Positions 62,204-64,000 of a stretch of 64,000 nucleotides of DNA are shown here, in pieces. Numbering within the stretch: position 1 is the stretch's first letter; each line of letters starts with the position of its first letter. Both the position numbers and the translations under genes were made by a program. The notes beneath the pieces were generated by a model. The model was not told the DNA's origin. It was given only the letters and a program-made list of their open reading frames with translations, and ran no database searches. This DNA is from Mesorhizobium sp. L-2-11 (lineage in GTDB: Bacteria > Pseudomonadota > Alphaproteobacteria > Rhizobiales > Rhizobiaceae), in assembly GCF_016756595.1 (NCBI RefSeq), contig NZ_AP023257.1:2248001-2312000 (forward strand), given 5' to 3'.

Positions 62204-63490
62204 CTAGTCGGTGCGTGTCTCGGCCTGAAGAAAGCGGATCAGGGCTGCCCGATCCTCGGCGTTGCTGATCGTCTGTTCAGGCATCTTGGTGCCGGGGGTG
62301 TAGGCGTTCGGACCCAACTCGAACAGCTCCGACACGGTTTCCGGTGTCCAGACGATGTCCATTTTGCGGAAAGCGGGCGAATAGTGGTAACCCGGCACGG
62401 ACGCTATTTTGCGCCCGAAAATGCCATGCAGCGTCGGCCCGGCTCGATTGCCGTCGTTCGGGTCGAGCGTATGGCAGGCAACGCAGGCGCGAAATGCTTC
62501 CGCGTCCGGATTACCCGCGTATCGGGCCATCGGATCGGTCCTGCCTGCCGCAGCCGCCCCAAGCCGCTCGCCCGTCTCGACGTTCCATTCCCGCACCAGA
62601 TGGTCGGCGCCGCCAGCCAGAAGCGTCTTGCCGCCAGCCGCGAACGCAAGCGACCATACCGCCACGCCGGACGTGTCGAGAGTGCGGATGGTGGAGAGGC
62701 TGATAGCGTCCAGCAACAGGATTCCATCGCCGATGCCGGCGACGGCGAGATAGTTCGCGTCTGGCGTGGCGGCGAGAGCAGTCACCGGTTTGCCCAAGAC
62801 CGGAATTTCCAGCTGCACTTTGCCGCGCCGGTCGAGCAGCCGTAGCTGCCCGTCCGCACCTGCGACGAGCAGGCGGTCGCCGGACGCTCTTGCAAGCGCG
62901 TTGAGCGGCGTCGGCATGATGGCCCGAACCGGCGGCGCCCCAGCCTGGCTCGGCCAAAAGATGACTGTCGCGTCATAGCCGGCGCTGACCAGGGTTGCGT
63001 CCGCCAGGAAGGCGAGCGCATTGACGTTTGTACGATGGCCTTCAAGGACGCGCGCTAGCCCACCGGCAAGCGGCCAGAGCCGGACGGTGGTGTCCCAGGA
63101 CGCCGAAGCCAACATCGATCCGTCGGGTGACAGTTCGAGGTCGGCGACAGGTCCGGTGTGACCCTCCAGAATTTGGGCCGGCTCGCCTCGACCGGTTTGC
63201 CAGATCGCGATACGACCATCCGCACCGGCGCTGGCAAAGCGCCCGTTCGGCAGTGCGGCGACGGCAGTTACCTCACCTTCATGAAAGAGCAGCACGTCGC
63301 GTGCTTCGCCGGTCTCAAGCGACCAGATGATCGTCCTGGTGTCAAAACTGCCGGTTGCCACCGTCTTTCCGTCCGGTGCTACCGAAATCGCCCGCACCGG
63401 ACCGCCATGCCCGCGCAGTTCCGCACCATGTGCCGTCGCGCAGGCGAGGAAATCAGCAGCGAGCAAAGCTATTGCGAGCGACTTATGCAT
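62204..63490 (-). CDS. WD40 beta-propeller fused to a c-type cytochrome, exported
   Basis: 428 residues. Signal peptide MHKSLAIALLAADFLACATA. Residues 25-310 form about seven WD repeats (LRGHGGPVRAISVAPDGKTV, TGSFDTRTIIWSLETGEARD, ILEGHTGPVADLELSPDGSM). The C-terminal 95 residues are a class I cytochrome c with haem site CVACH at 336-340 and axial Met403 in GTKMPEQ. It is a periplasmic redox protein that may dock on another complex through the propeller. Convergent with the ferredoxin gene, only 3 bases between stops. Confidence 0.9.
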   Translation of the reverse strand: MHKSLAIALLAADFLACATAHGAELRGHGGPVRAISVAPDGKTVATGSFDTRTIIWSLETGEARDVLLFHEGEVTAVAALPNGRFASAGADGRIAIWQTGRGEPAQILEGHTGPVADLELSPDGSMLASASWDTTVRLWPLAGGLARVLEGHRTNVNALAFLADATLVSAGYDATVIFWPSQAGAPPVRAIMPTPLNALARASGDRLLVAGADGQLRLLDRRGKVQLEIPVLGKPVTALAATPDANYLAVAGIGDGILLLDAISLSTIRTLDTSGVAVWSLAFAAGGKTLLAGGADHLVREWNVETGERLGAAAAGRTDPMARYAGNPDAEAFRACVACHTLDPNDGNRAGPTLHGIFGRKIASVPGYHYSPAFRKMDIVWTPETVSELFELGPNAYTPGTKMPEQTISNAEDRAALIRFLQAETRTD

Positions 63491-63599
63491 TGCGCATCAT
63501 ACGTTTCCGTGTTCCGCTGGTGGGCAGCGCCTTCGCCGGACAGCAGCATGCGATCGCAATCCGCCCAACCGCACCGTCACAGCTATTAGAGGCAATCCT

Positions 63600-63806
63600 A
63601 TGACCCAAAACATGGAAACCGATCCGTTCAACGTGTCGATGCGCAAGTTCCTGAAGCAGGTTGGTGTCACCTCGCAGCAGGCGATCGAAAAGGCCGTGGC
63701 CGATGCGGGACTGAAAGGGCAGGGGCGCCTGACCGTGAGGGCCGTGATTACGGCTGAACGCGCCGGTCTGCACCACGTCGTCGAAGGCGACATCGACCTT
63801 GGCTGA
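63600..63806 (+). CDS. DUF6494 small protein
   Basis: 68 residues from the ATG at 63600, with AGAGG 8 bases upstream. FNVSMRKFLKQVGVTSQQAI and GQGRLTVRAVITAERAGLHH are the conserved halves. Helical, soluble, function unknown. I know the family mainly from formate dehydrogenase surroundings. It is transcribed away from the WD40-cytochrome gene. Confidence 0.8.
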   Translation: MTQNMETDPFNVSMRKFLKQVGVTSQQAIEKAVADAGLKGQGRLTVRAVITAERAGLHHVVEGDIDLG

Positions 63807-63913
63807 ACGGGTTCGGCGGTGCGCCCGGCGCCCCATCGATACCCCACATCAATGGAAGAACCGGACTCCTGAAGTCGGTTGCAAATCGGTTCGCATCTGC
63901 CCCATCATCGGAC

Positions 63914-64000
63914 ATGATGAGAATGCAGCCTTCCGTCGGCGCGCTGACCGGTCTCGAAGCGGCTCTCGCCGCACTCCTCGACGGGGTGGAGCCGGTTGCG
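63914..64000 (+). CDS. moeA: Probable molybdopterin molybdotransferase, N-terminal end (cut by window edge)
   Basis: Opens MMRMQPSVGALTGLEAALAA and continues LLDGVEPVA to the window edge. The spacing of EAALAALLDGVEPV resembles the first helix of MoeA (VEEALARLLAGVxPL). A molybdenum-insertion enzyme would fit the formate dehydrogenase neighbourhood. Only 29 codons are visible, so the call rests partly on context. Confidence 0.45.
   Translation, partial: MMRMQPSVGALTGLEAALAALLDGVEPVA

Overview
The window reads as chromosome, or a large replicon, of a GC-rich alphaproteobacterium. The Hyphomicrobiales (a Mesorhizobium- or other Phyllobacteriaceae-like genome) fit best. The grounds are FixJ-like response regulators paired with PAS-rich histidine kinases, an orphan bc1-type cytochrome b, the rhizobial style of intergenic inverted repeats, and a respiratory formate dehydrogenase locus carrying the DUF3305/DUF3306/DUF6352/DUF6505/DUF6494 accessory genes. 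I saw no rRNA, tRNA, CRISPR array or phage module. The assignment is by eye from protein families; no search was run.

Positions 1-13300 are an accessory mosaic. It starts with the tail of an unrecognised gene, a LysR stump cut against an XRE-type regulator, and a peptide-type binding protein followed by a CocE/NonD hydrolase. Then come an AraC stump, a metallo-beta-lactamase-fold hydrolase, a bacterioferritin-associated ferredoxin, an orphan cytochrome b without Rieske or cytochrome c1 partners, an MscS channel with a cyclic-nucleotide domain, and a pirin. A DUF1810 gene is split by an intact IS30-family element with perfect 28-bp ends and a 3-bp target duplication.

Positions 13300-35340 hold sensing and stress functions. 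There is an orphan histidine kinase; a run of hydrolases, an SDR, a cupin and a CBS protein mixed with decayed genes (SDR, GST, SDR); and an overlapping operon of one five-PAS MASE1 kinase and three response regulators. An AhpD-like protein, an EmrAB-type efflux pair with a divergent TetR regulator and two matching palindromes, an SPW-repeat membrane protein, a patatin-like lipoprotein, and a second FixJ/kinase pair follow. A 39-bp box with fixed internal spacing occurs upstream of three unrelated genes (metallo-hydrolase, secreted hydrolase, SPW protein). It is the best candidate here for an undescribed regulon.

Positions 35350-50800 carry a complete dipeptide/nickel-type ABC importer with a fused double ATPase, an RND efflux pump (permease plus adaptor, no outer-membrane factor), nested inverted repeats, a truncated oxygenase, a frameshifted Tat-exported aldo/keto reductase read through from an AraC regulator, and two small envelope proteins.

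Positions 50879-64000 are the formate dehydrogenase region. On the minus strand lie a lipoate/biotin-ligase-like protein, DUF6505, DUF6352, DUF3305, DUF3306, a TorD-like chaperone, a small Tat protein and the alpha, beta and gamma subunits, ending in a strong intrinsic terminator. Around it are a multi-cluster ferredoxin, a WD40-cytochrome c fusion, a DUF6494 protein and the start of a probable moeA. Together these suggest a periplasm-facing molybdenum formate dehydrogenase feeding the quinone pool, with its own maturation genes.
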